A stretch of DNA of 64,000 nt from Roseovarius gahaiensis. Its GTDB lineage: Bacteria; Pseudomonadota; Alphaproteobacteria; Rhodobacterales; Rhodobacteraceae. The stretch's first letter is position 1. Each line of letters opens with the position of its first letter. The translations under genes and the position numbers were made by a program. Of this stretch, positions 41,925-50,935 are shown piece after piece. The DNA is taken from the NCBI RefSeq assembly GCF_011601345.1, contig NZ_JAAORB010000004.1, positions 1 through 64,000 of the forward strand, written 5' to 3'. The notes beneath the pieces were generated by a model. The model was not told where the DNA came from, did no database searches, and was given only the letters and a program-made list of their open reading frames with translations.

Positions 41925-43574
41925 TTACATATTGGGGTAGTTCGGCCCGTCCCCGCCCTGCGGCGTGACCCAGTTGATGTTCTGGCTGGGGTCTTTGATG
42001 TCGCAGGTCTTGCAATGCACGCAGTTTTGGAAGTTGATCACGAATTTCGGGTCTTTTCCGTCTTCGCGCACAACCTCGTAGACACCTGCCGGGCAATAGC
42101 GTTGCGCAGGCTCGTCATATTTGGGCAAGTTTACATTGATCGGCACGCTGGCATCTTTGAGATGCAGATGCACGGGCTGGTTTTCTTCGTGGTTCGTCAT
42201 CGAAAAGCTGACATTGGTCAGCCGGTCAAAGCTCAGCTTGCCGTCGGGCTTGGGATAGGCGATGTCCTTGTGCTTTTCGGCGGGTTCGGTCGCCTCGGCA
42301 TCGGATTTGCCATGGCCCAGCGTGCCCAACAGCGAAAAGCCCATGGTGTTGGTCCACATGTCCATCCCGCCCAGCGCCAGTGACGCGCCAAGGCCGAACT
42401 TGGACCATAGCGGCTTGACGTTGCGCACCTTTTTCAGGTCTTTGCCAATCGCGCCCTCGCGCACCTCGGACTCGTAGGTCGACAACTCATCGCTGCCGCG
42501 GCCCGCCTCGATCGCTGCATGCGCGGCCTCGGCTGCGGCTTTGCCCGACAGCATGGCATTGTGATTGCCCTTGATGCGCGGCACGTTGACCATACCCACC
42601 GAACAGCCCAAGAGCGCCACACCGGGGGCCACCATCTTTGGCATCGACTGATACCCGCCTTCCGAGATTGCCCGCGCCCCATAGGCCACGCGCTTGCCGC
42701 CTTTCAGCAGGTCGGAGACCATCGGGTGATGCTTGAACCGCTGGAATTCCATGTAGGGGTACAAGTGCGGATTCTTGTAGTTCAGGTGCACCACGAACCC
42801 CACATAGACCTGATTGTTTTCAAGGTGATAGATGAACGACCCGCCCCCGGCATTCTTGCCAAGCGGCCAACCCATCGTATGGGTCACCTCGCCCTCGTTG
42901 TGCTTGTCGGGGTCGATCTCCCAGATCTCTTTCATGCCGAGGCCGAATTTTTGCGGCTCTTTCCCAGCGCTCAGGTCGTATTTGTTGATCACTTCCTTGG
43001 CCAGACTGCCGCGCACGCCTTCGGACAGGAAGACGTATTTGCCGTGCAGTTCCATGCCGGGCTCATACGAAGGGCCGGGGGTGCCATCGGGGTTCTTGCC
43101 AAATTCACCGGCCACCACGCCCTTGACCTCGCCAGTGTCGCCGTAAACCAGTTCGGAACAGGCCATGCCGGGGAAAATCTCAACGCCCAGCGCCTCGGCC
43201 TGCTCGGCCATCCAGCGACAAACATTGCCCATCGACACGATGTAATTGCCATGATTGTTCATCAGCGGCGGCATCGGCCAATTCGGCACGCGGATCTTGC
43301 CACCCTCGCCCAGCATGTAGAAATTGTCCTGACTCACTGGCGTGTTGAGCGGCGCGCCCTTGTCTTTCCAATCCGGGATCAGCGCATCCAATCCGCAGGG
43401 GTCCAAAACTGCCCCCGACAGGATATGCGCGCCAACCTCGCTGCCCTTTTCCAACACCACGACTTCACGGGCAGGATCCAGTTGTTTGAGGCGGATCGCA
43501 GCACTTAGGCCCGCGGGCCCCGCCCCCACGATCACCACATCATATTCCATCGCTTCGCGCGTCATGTCGGACAT
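41925..43574 (-). CDS. electron transfer flavoprotein-ubiquinone oxidoreductase
   Basis: Passes electrons from ETF, fed by acyl-CoA dehydrogenases, to ubiquinone at the inner membrane. 549 residues: FAD motif VIVGAGPAGLSAAIRL, the membrane-contact and ubiquinone region in the middle (GKNAGGSFIYH), and the C-terminal 4Fe-4S ligands in CPAGVY, CVHCKTC. Nearby dmdC-type dehydrogenase (60275) is a likely electron source. A start at 43583 is possible; 43574 fits AAAGGA better. Confidence 0.95.
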   Translation of the reverse strand: MSDMTREAMEYDVVIVGAGPAGLSAAIRLKQLDPAREVVVLEKGSEVGAHILSGAVLDPCGLDALIPDWKDKGAPLNTPVSQDNFYMLGEGGKIRVPNWPMPPLMNNHGNYIVSMGNVCRWMAEQAEALGVEIFPGMACSELVYGDTGEVKGVVAGEFGKNPDGTPGPSYEPGMELHGKYVFLSEGVRGSLAKEVINKYDLSAGKEPQKFGLGMKEIWEIDPDKHNEGEVTHTMGWPLGKNAGGGSFIYHLENNQVYVGFVVHLNYKNPHLYPYMEFQRFKHHPMVSDLLKGGKRVAYGARAISEGGYQSMPKMVAPGVALLGCSVGMVNVPRIKGNHNAMLSGKAAAEAAHAAIEAGRGSDELSTYESEVREGAIGKDLKKVRNVKPLWSKFGLGASLALGGMDMWTNTMGFSLLGTLGHGKSDAEATEPAEKHKDIAYPKPDGKLSFDRLTNVSFSMTNHEENQPVHLHLKDASVPINVNLPKYDEPAQRYCPAGVYEVVREDGKDPKFVINFQNCVHCKTCDIKDPSQNINWVTPQGGDGPNYPNM

Positions 43575-43836
43575 GTTGAGCATCCTTTCCCAAGGCGTGG
43601 CTATTCGGTCACAAAGTTGCGCACGTGGTTAGCCTGCCCGCGCCTTGAAGGTCAATTGAAACACGACGTTAAACTGGGGCGAAAGCGGCAATTTTCCACT
43701 TTCTGACGCTGGAGGGCGCGGTCTTATGCTTACCCTATTGCAATATCCGACCGGCTCGGGGCAATCTGACGCGGACCAGAAGACATCCTGACGGGACGGA
43801 CCATAACCGGCCCCGCAACACTAGTGGACAAACGCA

Positions 43837-44307
43837 ATGGACAAGATCCCGATGACCCGCAAGGGCCACGCGGCCCTTGAGGCAGAACTCAAACACCTCA
43901 AGTCCGAGGAACGCCCGGCCATCATCCGCGCCATTTCCGAGGCGCGTGAACATGGTGATCTTTCCGAAAACGCCGAATATCATTCGGCCAAGGAAAAGCA
44001 GTCGTTCATCGAAGGGCGGATCAAGGAACTGGAAGGCGTGATCAGCCTTGCCGATGTCATCGACCCGGCCAAAATGAACGGCTCGATCAAATTCGGGGCC
44101 ACCGTCACTTTGGTGGACGAAGACACCGACGAGGAAAAAACCTATCAGATCGTGGGCGAATACGAGGCCGACATCGAACAGGGTCTGTTGAACATCAAAT
44201 CGCCCATCGCCCGCGCCCTGATCGGCAAAGAAGAGGGCGACAGCGTCGAAGTGCGTACACCCGGTGGCGAACGCTCTTACGAAGTGCTAAAAGTTCAGTA
44301 TATCTGA
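43837..44307 (+). CDS. greA: transcription elongation factor GreA
   Basis: Rescues backtracked RNA polymerase by stimulating RNA cleavage. 156 residues: N-terminal coiled coil with the tip residues [18 protein letters not shown] (acidic DLSENAEY is the catalytic tip), then the FKBP-like domain ending YEVLKVQY. Upstream 200 bases show no gene. The unknown membrane protein starts 15 bases after the stop. Confidence 0.96.
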   Translation: MDKIPMTRKGHAALEAELKHLKSEERPAIIRAISEAREHGDLSENAEYHSAKEKQSFIEGRIKELEGVISLADVIDPAKMNGSIKFGATVTLVDEDTDEEKTYQIVGEYEADIEQGLLNIKSPIARALIGKEEGDSVEVRTPGGERSYEVLKVQYI

Positions 44308-44322
44308 TCAGTTCCGCACAGC

Positions 44323-45345
44323 ATGCCCGAGCGCAAGGAAACACCCGCAACACCGTTGGGGATATATGACCGTTCCGGCAAAGATCGGATCACGGGAATA
44401 GAACTGACCGCACTGATCCTTTCGGCCCTTTGGCTGTTGGGCGCGGCCGTGTTTTTCGTTGTTCTGGAACCGGGCAGCGCCACCCCGGATACTGGCGGCG
44501 CATTGCGCTTTATCATGGTGATGCTGGCGGTGTTCATGCCGGTTGCGATGATCTGGGTCGCCGCCACCGCCGCGCGCGCATCCAAGGTCATGCGTGAAGA
44601 AAGCCAGCGCTTGCAGGCGGCCATCGACGCGATCCGCAAAACCTATGTCGCCGATAACCAAAACCGCAACACCACCAGCGAACCTTCGGTTGCGCGCAAA
44701 CTGGATGAAATCGCCGCCGCCCAGCGCAAGGCCGAAACCGCCCTGGCGATGTTCACATCCACCCATGATGCCACACCGGCACTGGTGCCCTTGCGCCATC
44801 AGGCCGAGCCAACAGAAGACAGCGACTCGCAGGTGGCACTGCCGCTTGGCACCCCGGCCGAGGATTTGCGCCCGCCGCTGGAACGTGCCGACTTTATCCG
44901 CGCGATGAACTTTCCCGAAACCGCCGAAGATCGCGACGGCTTTGCCGCGCTGCGCAAGGCTCTCAAGGATCGTCAAAGCGCGCAGCTTATTCAGGCCGCG
45001 CAGGATGTGCTGACCCTGTTGTCGCATGACGGCATCTACATGGACGATCTGCGCCCCGATATGGCCCGTCCCGAATTGTGGCGCCGCTTTGCCGCGGGCG
45101 AACGCGGGCGCGCAATTGCCGCCCTTGGCGGCGTGCGCGATCGGTCATCGCTGGCCTTGTCTGCGGCCCGGATGAAACAAGACCCGATTTTTCGCGATGC
45201 GGCGCATCATTTCCTGCGCCTGTTCGACCGGATGTTTGCCCAATTCGCGGAAACGGCCAGTGATGCAGAAATCTCGGCCTTGTCCGACACCCGCACGGCC
45301 CGCGCTTTCATGTTGCTGGGCCGGGTTGCCGGAACGTTTGATTGA
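44323..45345 (+). CDS. bitopic membrane protein of unknown function
   Basis: 340 residues. Two hydrophobic segments, about residues 25-48 (LTALILSALWLLGAAVFFVVL) and 65-85 (FIMVMLAVFMPVAMIWVAA), are followed by a coiled-coil stretch (KVMREESQRLQAAIDAIRK) and a long helical cytoplasmic domain ending in FMLLGRVAGTFD. The hairpin-TM plus coiled coil suggests a scaffold or sensor anchored to the inner membrane. I recognise the type only as a Rhodobacteraceae conserved protein without assigned role. It follows greA by 15 bases. Confidence 0.7.
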   Translation: MPERKETPATPLGIYDRSGKDRITGIELTALILSALWLLGAAVFFVVLEPGSATPDTGGALRFIMVMLAVFMPVAMIWVAATAARASKVMREESQRLQAAIDAIRKTYVADNQNRNTTSEPSVARKLDEIAAAQRKAETALAMFTSTHDATPALVPLRHQAEPTEDSDSQVALPLGTPAEDLRPPLERADFIRAMNFPETAEDRDGFAALRKALKDRQSAQLIQAAQDVLTLLSHDGIYMDDLRPDMARPELWRRFAAGERGRAIAALGGVRDRSSLALSAARMKQDPIFRDAAHHFLRLFDRMFAQFAETASDAEISALSDTRTARAFMLLGRVAGTFD

Positions 45346-45430
45346 CACCCATCCACGTTGCGGGAACGATTTCCATCATTGCCCAACCACGTTTTCCCGG
45401 CCATGATGCCCCCCTGAGGAGACAACTGAC

Positions 45431-45886
45431 ATGCGCAAGTTTCTGGTCGTACTGGATGACAGCCGCGAATGCTTGAACGCGATGCGTTTCGCCGCCATGC
45501 GCGCGGCGCACACCAAAGCGGGTGTTGAAATTCTCGCCGTGATCCCGCCGGAAGAGTTCAACCATTGGATCGGCGTTGGCGACCTCATGCGCGAAGAAAC
45601 CCGTGAACGCATCGAGGCGCATTTCGAAGTGTTTGCAAAATGGATGCGCGACAAGCAGGGTATCGACCCCGAGCTGGTGATCCGCGAAGGCGAACCCGTT
45701 ACCGAAATTATCGCCCAAGTACAGGACGATCCGGACATCGGCGTTCTGGTTCTGGGCGCGGGCACCAGCAAAAAAGGCCCCGGCCCATTGGTCACACAAC
45801 TGTCCAAAAATTCGGGCAGCCTGCCGATCCCCATCACCATCGTGCCCGGCGATCTCAGCAAGGAACGGCTAGAAGCGATCACCTGA
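45431..45886 (+). CDS. universal stress protein, UspA family
   Basis: 151 residues of one Usp domain: MRKFLVVLDDSRECLNAMRFAAMRA at the start, ending with VLVLGAGTSKKGPG and GSLPIPITIVPG. The G-x2-G-x9-G(S/T) nucleotide loop is only partly matched (GAGTSKKGPGPL), so ATP binding is uncertain. GAGGAG precedes the ATG. Convergent with the D-aminotransferase gene, 22 bases between stops. Confidence 0.9.
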   Translation: MRKFLVVLDDSRECLNAMRFAAMRAAHTKAGVEILAVIPPEEFNHWIGVGDLMREETRERIEAHFEVFAKWMRDKQGIDPELVIREGEPVTEIIAQVQDDPDIGVLVLGAGTSKKGPGPLVTQLSKNSGSLPIPITIVPGDLSKERLEAIT

Positions 45887-45908
45887 TCCAGTGACCGCAC
45901 TAGGCGCC

Positions 45909-46769
45909 TTAGATGGCGGCGTTCTGGCTTTCTTCCAGATAGATTTCGCGCAGCCGCTTGGCAACGGGGCCGGGTGTACCCGTGCCAACGCCCTGCCCGT
46001 CGATTTCCACCACCGGCATCACAAAGGCACTGGCCGAGGTGACAAACGCTTCGTCGGCGTCCTTCGCCTCGTCGACCGTGAAAAGACGTTCCTCGACGGT
46101 CATTTGCGCCTCGCGCGCGAAGCGCAGCACAGCCGCGCGGGTGATCCCGTGCAGGATGTCATTGCTCAGCTGCCGGGTGATGATCTTACCGTCTTTGACG
46201 ATATAGGCGTTGTTGCTGGTGCCTTCGGTCACATGGCCCTCTTCGACCATCCACGCATCGTCACAGCCGGCCGCCTTGGCCATCATCTTGCCCATCGACG
46301 GATACAAAAGCTGCACCGTCTTGATATCGCGACGGCCCCAGCGTTGATCGTCTATACTGATGATTTTCAGACCTGTTTCGGCTTGCGGGCTGGTCGCCAG
46401 ACCGGGTTTTGACTGGGTGAAAAGCACCAGTGTCGGCTCGGTCGTCTCGCGGTCGGGAAAGGCAAAATCGCGGTCACCATCGCTGCCGCGGGTGACTTGC
46501 AGATAAACCAGACCATCCTCGATCTGGTTGGCGCGCACCAACTCGCGGTGAATGTCCAACAAGTCGTCAAACACAGCCGGTTTCTTGATATCCAGCTCGT
46601 TCAAAGACCTTTCAAGCCGCGCCAGATGTCCCTCGAAATCAATGAGTTTGCCGCCCAGAACGCTGGTGACCTCATAGACCCCGTCGGCCATCAGAAAGGC
46701 CCGGTCAAAGATCGAAACCTTGGCTTCGGTTTCCGGCAGGTAGTCTCCGTTGACGTATACAGTGCGCAT
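45909..46769 (-). CDS. D-amino-acid transaminase (class IV PLP)
   Basis: PLP fold type IV enzyme exchanging amino groups between D-amino acids and 2-oxoacids. 286 residues: the catalytic Lys in RRDIKTVQLLYPSMG, EGTSNNAYIV for cofactor contact, and SASAFVMPVVEIDG near the end. It starts four bases after the dgcA stop, so it is third in a dgcN-dgcA-dat operon, and D-glutamate or D-alanine metabolism is the natural role. A branched-chain aminotransferase is the main alternative, but the DGVYEVTSV start favours the D-type. Confidence 0.88.
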   Translation of the reverse strand: MRTVYVNGDYLPETEAKVSIFDRAFLMADGVYEVTSVLGGKLIDFEGHLARLERSLNELDIKKPAVFDDLLDIHRELVRANQIEDGLVYLQVTRGSDGDRDFAFPDRETTEPTLVLFTQSKPGLATSPQAETGLKIISIDDQRWGRRDIKTVQLLYPSMGKMMAKAAGCDDAWMVEEGHVTEGTSNNAYIVKDGKIITRQLSNDILHGITRAAVLRFAREAQMTVEERLFTVDEAKDADEAFVTSASAFVMPVVEIDGQGVGTGTPGPVAKRLREIYLEESQNAAI

Positions 46770-46773
46770 GGCG

Positions 46774-47754
46774 TTATCCCCATAGATCAGAGGACGGCGG
46801 ATGAACCCCGACCTCGTCGAATGTCAAAGCGTTGTCGCGGTCTTCGGCCAATAAAAGCGGTCCGTCAAGGTCTGTCACCATCGCGCCTTGCGCCACCAGC
46901 ACCGCCGGGGCCATCGCCAGCGAACTGCCGACCATGCAGCCGACCATTACATCATAACCTTGCTTTAGCGCCGCCTCACGCAGCGCCAGCGCTTCGGTCA
47001 GGCCGCCGGTTTTGTCCAGCTTGATATTGACCACATCGTATTTGCCCGCCAAAGTCGGCAGGCTTTGACGATCGTGGCAGGATTCGTCGGCACAGACCGG
47101 CAAAGGCCGTTCGATCCCGCGCAGTGCCTCGTCATCACCGGCTGGCAAAGGTTGCTCTACAAGGCTGACGCCCAGCCGCACCAAATGCGGCGCAAGGTCG
47201 GCATAGACATCAGCACTCCAGCCCTCGTTGGCATCCACGATGATCCGGGCCTTGGGCGCGCCTGCGCGTACCGCTTCGACACGCGGCATATCGTCGGGCG
47301 TGCCCAGCTTGATCTTCAACAGCGGACGATGCGCATTCAGCGCCGCCTGCTCACGCATCTTTTCAGGAGTATCCAGCGACAGGGTATAGGCGGTGATCTC
47401 GGGCCCCGGCTTGGGTAATCCAGCCAAGTCCCACACGCGTTTGCCGCTGCGCTTTGCCTCAAGGTCCCAAAGCGCGCAGTCCACAGCATTTCGGGCCGCA
47501 CCGGCGGGCAGCAAGCCCTGCAATTCGGCGCGATCAAACCGGGCGGGCAAGTTTTCGATCTGCGCGGTCACACTGTCCAGCGTCTCGTCATACCGGGCAT
47601 AAGGTACGCATTCGCCCCAGCCGGTGGCGCCACCATCGCTGATGCGCACCGTCAAAACCTGCGCTTCGCTGCGCGAGCCGCGGCTGATCGTAAACACCTG
47701 TGCCAGCCGGAACACATCGCGTGTCACTGAAATGTCCACATGCGCCCCCTTCAT
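46774..47754 (-). CDS. dgcA: dipeptide-epimerase-like enolase-superfamily enzyme, DgcA type
   Basis: 326 residues of the enolase superfamily. Lys in LKIKLG, metal ligands in VDANEGW and EQPLPAG, and ADES with the second Lys in NIKLDKTGG form a complete active site. In the described D-glutamate pathway DgcA converts N-acetyl-D-glutamate to the L form; it was first classed as an L-Ala-D/L-Glu epimerase. Its direct partner DgcN precedes it, with a modular repeat (47755-47790) filling the 60-base gap. ATG 47754 is used; a TTG at 47763 is less likely. Confidence 0.88.
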   Translation of the reverse strand: MKGAHVDISVTRDVFRLAQVFTISRGSRSEAQVLTVRISDGGATGWGECVPYARYDETLDSVTAQIENLPARFDRAELQGLLPAGAARNAVDCALWDLEAKRSGKRVWDLAGLPKPGPEITAYTLSLDTPEKMREQAALNAHRPLLKIKLGTPDDMPRVEAVRAGAPKARIIVDANEGWSADVYADLAPHLVRLGVSLVEQPLPAGDDEALRGIERPLPVCADESCHDRQSLPTLAGKYDVVNIKLDKTGGLTEALALREAALKQGYDVMVGCMVGSSLAMAPAVLVAQGAMVTDLDGPLLLAEDRDNALTFDEVGVHPPSSDLWG

Positions 47755-47790
47755 TGTTCCCAAAATACTCCCGCCGGAGGCATCCGACAG
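47755..47790. repeat. partial modular repeat inside the dgc operon
   Basis: TTCCCAAAATACTCCCGCCGGAGG resembles the A/T tail module of the copies at 28728-28788 (reverse) and 59101-59152. It fills almost all of the gap between dgcN and dgcA, within a probable operon. Confidence 0.5.
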
Positions 47791-47814
47791 AAAGCACCAA
47801 GCGCGGCCGTCAGA

Positions 47815-48816
47815 TCATAAGGCGGCCAGCGCGTCCACCAGTTTGGCCGCGCCAAAGCGGTAGGGGTCGGTGGCCGGCAGGCCCATGCGGTCTTCGACCT
47901 CGGCCAGATAGGCGCGGGCCTCACCCTCACTCATGTGCTGAGTATTGACCGAAACCCCAGCCACCACGCAAGCCGAGTTGGCGATGCGCGCCAACGGCAG
48001 GGCGGTGTCGCGCAGATCCTCCAGCGAAGGCAGGGTATAATCAGGCAGCCCACGCATGTGGGCGCGCGTCGGTTCATGGCACAAGATCAGCGCGTCGGGT
48101 TGTCCGCCATGGATCAGCGCCATGGTCACGCCCGAATACGACACATGGAACAGGCTGCCCTGCCCCTCGATCAAATCCCAATGATCCGGGTCGTTGTCCG
48201 GTGTCAGCCATTCCACCGATCCGGCCATGAAATCCGCAACCACCGCGTCCAGCGGCACGCCGTCGCCGGTGATCAGGATGCCGGTTTGGCCGGTGGCGCG
48301 GAATGTCGCCTTCATCCCGCGCTCTTGCATGTCGCGTTCCATCGCCATGGCCGTGTACATTTTCCCGACCGAGCAATCGGTGCCAACGGGCAGGCAGCGC
48401 TTGCCGCTGCGGGTCTTGCCATCGGCAATCGGATAGTCCACCTCGGGCACGCGCACGTCGTGCAGGGTGCGGCCCGTCGCTTCGGCCACGGCCACCAGAT
48501 CGGGTTCATCGCGCAGCAGGTTATGCAGGCCCGCCGCCAGATCAAAGCCTTCCTCCAGCGCGGTGACCAATACCTTTTTCCATTCCTTGGAAATCACACC
48601 ACCCCGGTTCGCAACGCCGATCACCAGTGTTTTGGCACCTGCGGCCTTGGCTTCGGCCAAGGTCATGTCGGCCAAGCCCAGATCAGCGCCACAGCCGTCC
48701 AGCCGCAACTGTCCTACGGCGTTGTCGGGCCGCCAGTCGCGAATGCCGATGGCGACCTTGGCCGCCAACATGTCGGGCGCATCACCCAGAAAAAGCAAAT
48801 ATGGGGTTTCAATCAT
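47815..48816 (-). CDS. dgcN: DUF1611 protein, N-acetyltransferase DgcN type
   Basis: 333 residues of DUF1611. A P-loop-like GTDCSVGKMYTAMAM lies near residue 150, and GDGVPLDAVVADFMAGSVEW and HEPTRAHMRGLPDY are further family blocks. In marine bacteria DgcN N-acetylates D-glutamate before DgcA epimerises it; that assignment is from the literature on the pathway. GAGGT stands seven bases before ATG 48816. First gene of the operon, with a promoter region rich in inverted repeats shared with mcl1. Confidence 0.87.
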   Translation of the reverse strand: MIETPYLLFLGDAPDMLAAKVAIGIRDWRPDNAVGQLRLDGCGADLGLADMTLAEAKAAGAKTLVIGVANRGGVISKEWKKVLVTALEEGFDLAAGLHNLLRDEPDLVAVAEATGRTLHDVRVPEVDYPIADGKTRSGKRCLPVGTDCSVGKMYTAMAMERDMQERGMKATFRATGQTGILITGDGVPLDAVVADFMAGSVEWLTPDNDPDHWDLIEGQGSLFHVSYSGVTMALIHGGQPDALILCHEPTRAHMRGLPDYTLPSLEDLRDTALPLARIANSACVVAGVSVNTQHMSEGEARAYLAEVEDRMGLPATDPYRFGAAKLVDALAAL

Positions 48817-48842
48817 TGCGGCACCTCTTGGGGGATTCGTAT

Positions 48843-48949
48843 TCTCGCGCAGTGTCCTACGAACATGGCGCGAGATCATATTTGATTTTGTCAAACCCGC
48901 CCCAATCAGCGCAAGATTATTCGAGCTTTATTCCATTTTAACGAATAAT
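48843..48949. promoter_or_regulatory. cluster of three inverted repeats in the dgcN/mcl1 divergent region
   Basis: From the dgcN side: TCTCGCGC (48843-48850) with GCGCGAGA (48868-48875); TTTGA-TTTTG-TCAAA (48881-48895); ATTATTCG (48916-48923) with CGAATAAT (48942-48949). All arms are perfect. They occupy the space where dgcN transcription should start and precede mcl1 by about 140 bases. They look like operators, perhaps of a GntR- or LysR-type regulator; none is encoded beside them. Confidence 0.45.
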
Positions 48950-49089
48950 TTTCCGCGCTCCTGGGCAGCGTGTCGGCAGTTCTGCCATAACGCGGGGCAA
49001 TACCACCCTGAAAAGCGGGTTGCGGGGTGATATGCAATTATATACCGATCACGCGATAAATCGTGCAACTTTTGAAAAGAGGCCCGCCC

Positions 49090-50049
49090 ATGAGTTTCCG
49101 ACTACAACCCCCTGCCCCCGCACGCCCGAACCGCTGCCAGTTGTTTGGCCCCGGCTCCAACGCCAAGCTGTTTGAAAAAATGGCGGCCAGTGCTGCGGAT
49201 GTCATCAATATCGACCTCGAAGATTCGGTGGCCCCGACCGACAAGGATCTTGCCCGCACACAGACGATCGAGGCGATCAACACCGTCGACTGGGGCAAGA
49301 AATACCTTTCTGTGCGCATCAACGGTCTGGATTCGCCGTTCTGGTATCGCGATGTGGTCGATCTGCTGGAACAAACCGGGGACCGGCTGGATCAGATCAT
49401 GATTCCCAAGGTGGGCTGCGCCGGGGATATCTACGCGGTTGACGCGCTTGTGACCTCAATCGAGGCGGCCAAAGGCCGGACCAAGCCGATCAGTTTCGAG
49501 GTGATCATCGAATCCGCCGCCGGTATCGCCCATGTCGAAGAAATCGCCGCAGCCAGCCCGCGTTTGCAGGCCATGAGCCTTGGGGCGGCTGATTTCGCAG
49601 CCTCGATGGGCATGGCCACCACCGGCATCGGCGGCACGCAGGAAAATTATTACATGCTGCGCGAGGGCGAAAAATACTGGTCCGACCCGTGGCATTGGGC
49701 GCAAACTGCCATCGTTGCCGCCTGCCGCACGCATGGCCTGTTGCCCGTCGATGGGCCGTTTGGTGATTTTTCTGATGAGGAAGGCTTCCGCGCGCAGGCG
49801 CGCCGTTCGGCCACCTTGGGCATGGTCGGCAAATGGGCCATTCACCCCAAGCAGATCGCACTGTCCAATGAAATCTTCACCCCATCCGCCGAAGCCGTGC
49901 AAGAAGCCCGCGAAATCCTGCAAGCCATGGATGACGCCAAGGCGCGCGGCGAAGGCGCAACCACCTACAAGGGCAGGTTGGTTGATATCGCGTCAATCAA
50001 GCAGGCGGAAGTGATCGTCAAACAGGCCGAGATGATCGACGCCATGTAA
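49090..50049 (+). CDS. mcl1: L-malyl-CoA/beta-methylmalyl-CoA lyase
   Basis: CitE-like aldolase that splits malyl-CoA and joins glyoxylate with propionyl-CoA in the ethylmalonyl-CoA pathway. 319 residues, matching the Rhodobacter enzyme length: NIDLEDSVAP with metal-binding Asp/Glu, SFEVIIESAAGIAHVEEI, LGAADFAASMGM and GKWAIHPKQI. ATG 49090 follows AGAGG. Its product path links with phbA/phbB in this window. A strong terminator follows. Confidence 0.94.
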   Translation: MSFRLQPPAPARPNRCQLFGPGSNAKLFEKMAASAADVINIDLEDSVAPTDKDLARTQTIEAINTVDWGKKYLSVRINGLDSPFWYRDVVDLLEQTGDRLDQIMIPKVGCAGDIYAVDALVTSIEAAKGRTKPISFEVIIESAAGIAHVEEIAAASPRLQAMSLGAADFAASMGMATTGIGGTQENYYMLREGEKYWSDPWHWAQTAIVAACRTHGLLPVDGPFGDFSDEEGFRAQARRSATLGMVGKWAIHPKQIALSNEIFTPSAEAVQEAREILQAMDDAKARGEGATTYKGRLVDIASIKQAEVIVKQAEMIDAM

Positions 50050-50070
50050 GGCGGACCACGCTGAAAATAC

Positions 50071-50105
50071 AAAACCCCGGCAAGCACCGCGCCTGCCGGG
50101 GTTTT
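50071..50105. terminator. bidirectional terminator between mcl1 and the OmpA gene
   Basis: A perfect 12-bp stem (AAAACCCCGGCA at 50071-50082, TGCCGGGGTTTT at 50094-50105) with an 11-nt loop and U-runs on both strands. Confidence 0.9.
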
Positions 50106-50129
50106 CTTTTGCAGTCTTGAAAGACCGGA

Positions 50130-50795
50130 TTAGGTGGCGTTCGGCAAAATCACGATTTCCACACGACGATTGCGGGCTTTACCCGCTTCGGTCAGGTTGT
50201 CGGCGACGGGCTGGTTTTCGCCCCGTCCAAATGTCTGCATCCGACCACGCGACACGCCGCCTTCCATAAGCACATCGGCGACGGCGTTGGCGCGGCGCTC
50301 GGACAGGCGCTGGTTATACGTAGCGGCACCGGTGTTATCGGTGTGACCAACGACCTGAACGGTCGAGTCGGGATAGCTGCGCAAGTTGCTGGCCACGCTC
50401 AAAAGATCGCCGCGCAAACCGGGCTGCACGGTTGAACTGTCGACGTCGAACAGGATGTCTTGCGGAAGGGTCACGATCAGCCGGTCGCCGGTGTTCGTGA
50501 TGCGCACGCGGTCATCGTCCAACTGCTGGCGCAGTTCGGCCTCTTGCTTGTCCAGAACATTGCCATAAACCGCACCACCGGCCGCGCCCAATGCGCCGCC
50601 GATCGCAGCACCTTTGGCCTTGTCATCGCTGACGATTGCCCCAAGACCAGCCCCAAGCACACCGCCCAATAGGGCACCTTGCTTGGTCTTCTGGTTTGGA
50701 TCCTGTGCCGAAACCATACCGGGATCGGTACAGGCAGTGGCTGTCAATAGGGATGCCCCGGCCAGAAGTAGAATAGAATGTTTCGCTCGGATCAT
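50130..50795 (-). CDS. OmpA-family outer-membrane lipoprotein (YiaD-like)
   Basis: 221 residues: lipobox TATAC near residue 22, a glycine-rich segment (GALLGGVLGAGLGAIVSDD and GAAIGGALGAAGGAVYG) that may insert in or lie on the membrane, and a C-terminal OmpA domain (ILFDVDSSTVQPGLRGDL, VVGHTDNTGAATYNQRLSERRA, GRGENQPVADN) that should bind peptidoglycan. It needs Lgt, encoded at 16027. Role: envelope anchoring; no channel predicted. Confidence 0.92.
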   Translation of the reverse strand: MIRAKHSILLLAGASLLTATACTDPGMVSAQDPNQKTKQGALLGGVLGAGLGAIVSDDKAKGAAIGGALGAAGGAVYGNVLDKQEAELRQQLDDDRVRITNTGDRLIVTLPQDILFDVDSSTVQPGLRGDLLSVASNLRSYPDSTVQVVGHTDNTGAATYNQRLSERRANAVADVLMEGGVSRGRMQTFGRGENQPVADNLTEAGKARNRRVEIVILPNAT

Positions 50796-50935
50796 ATTGC
50801 GTGCCTCTTTTTTGCATGTCCCTCCAATCCAAGAGGGTTATGCATACGTTATTCAATAACATGAGTGCGCCCAAGACAAAATGACGGGGAAATCGGCAGC
50901 ATTCCGCCCATAATGCCGTTTCTGACTGGCGCCAT

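Noticed and set aside
41082-42383. 433-codon plus-strand frame opposite the TPR and ETF-QO genes
   Set aside because: It spans the ends of two well-supported genes on the other strand and has no ribosome site or domain.
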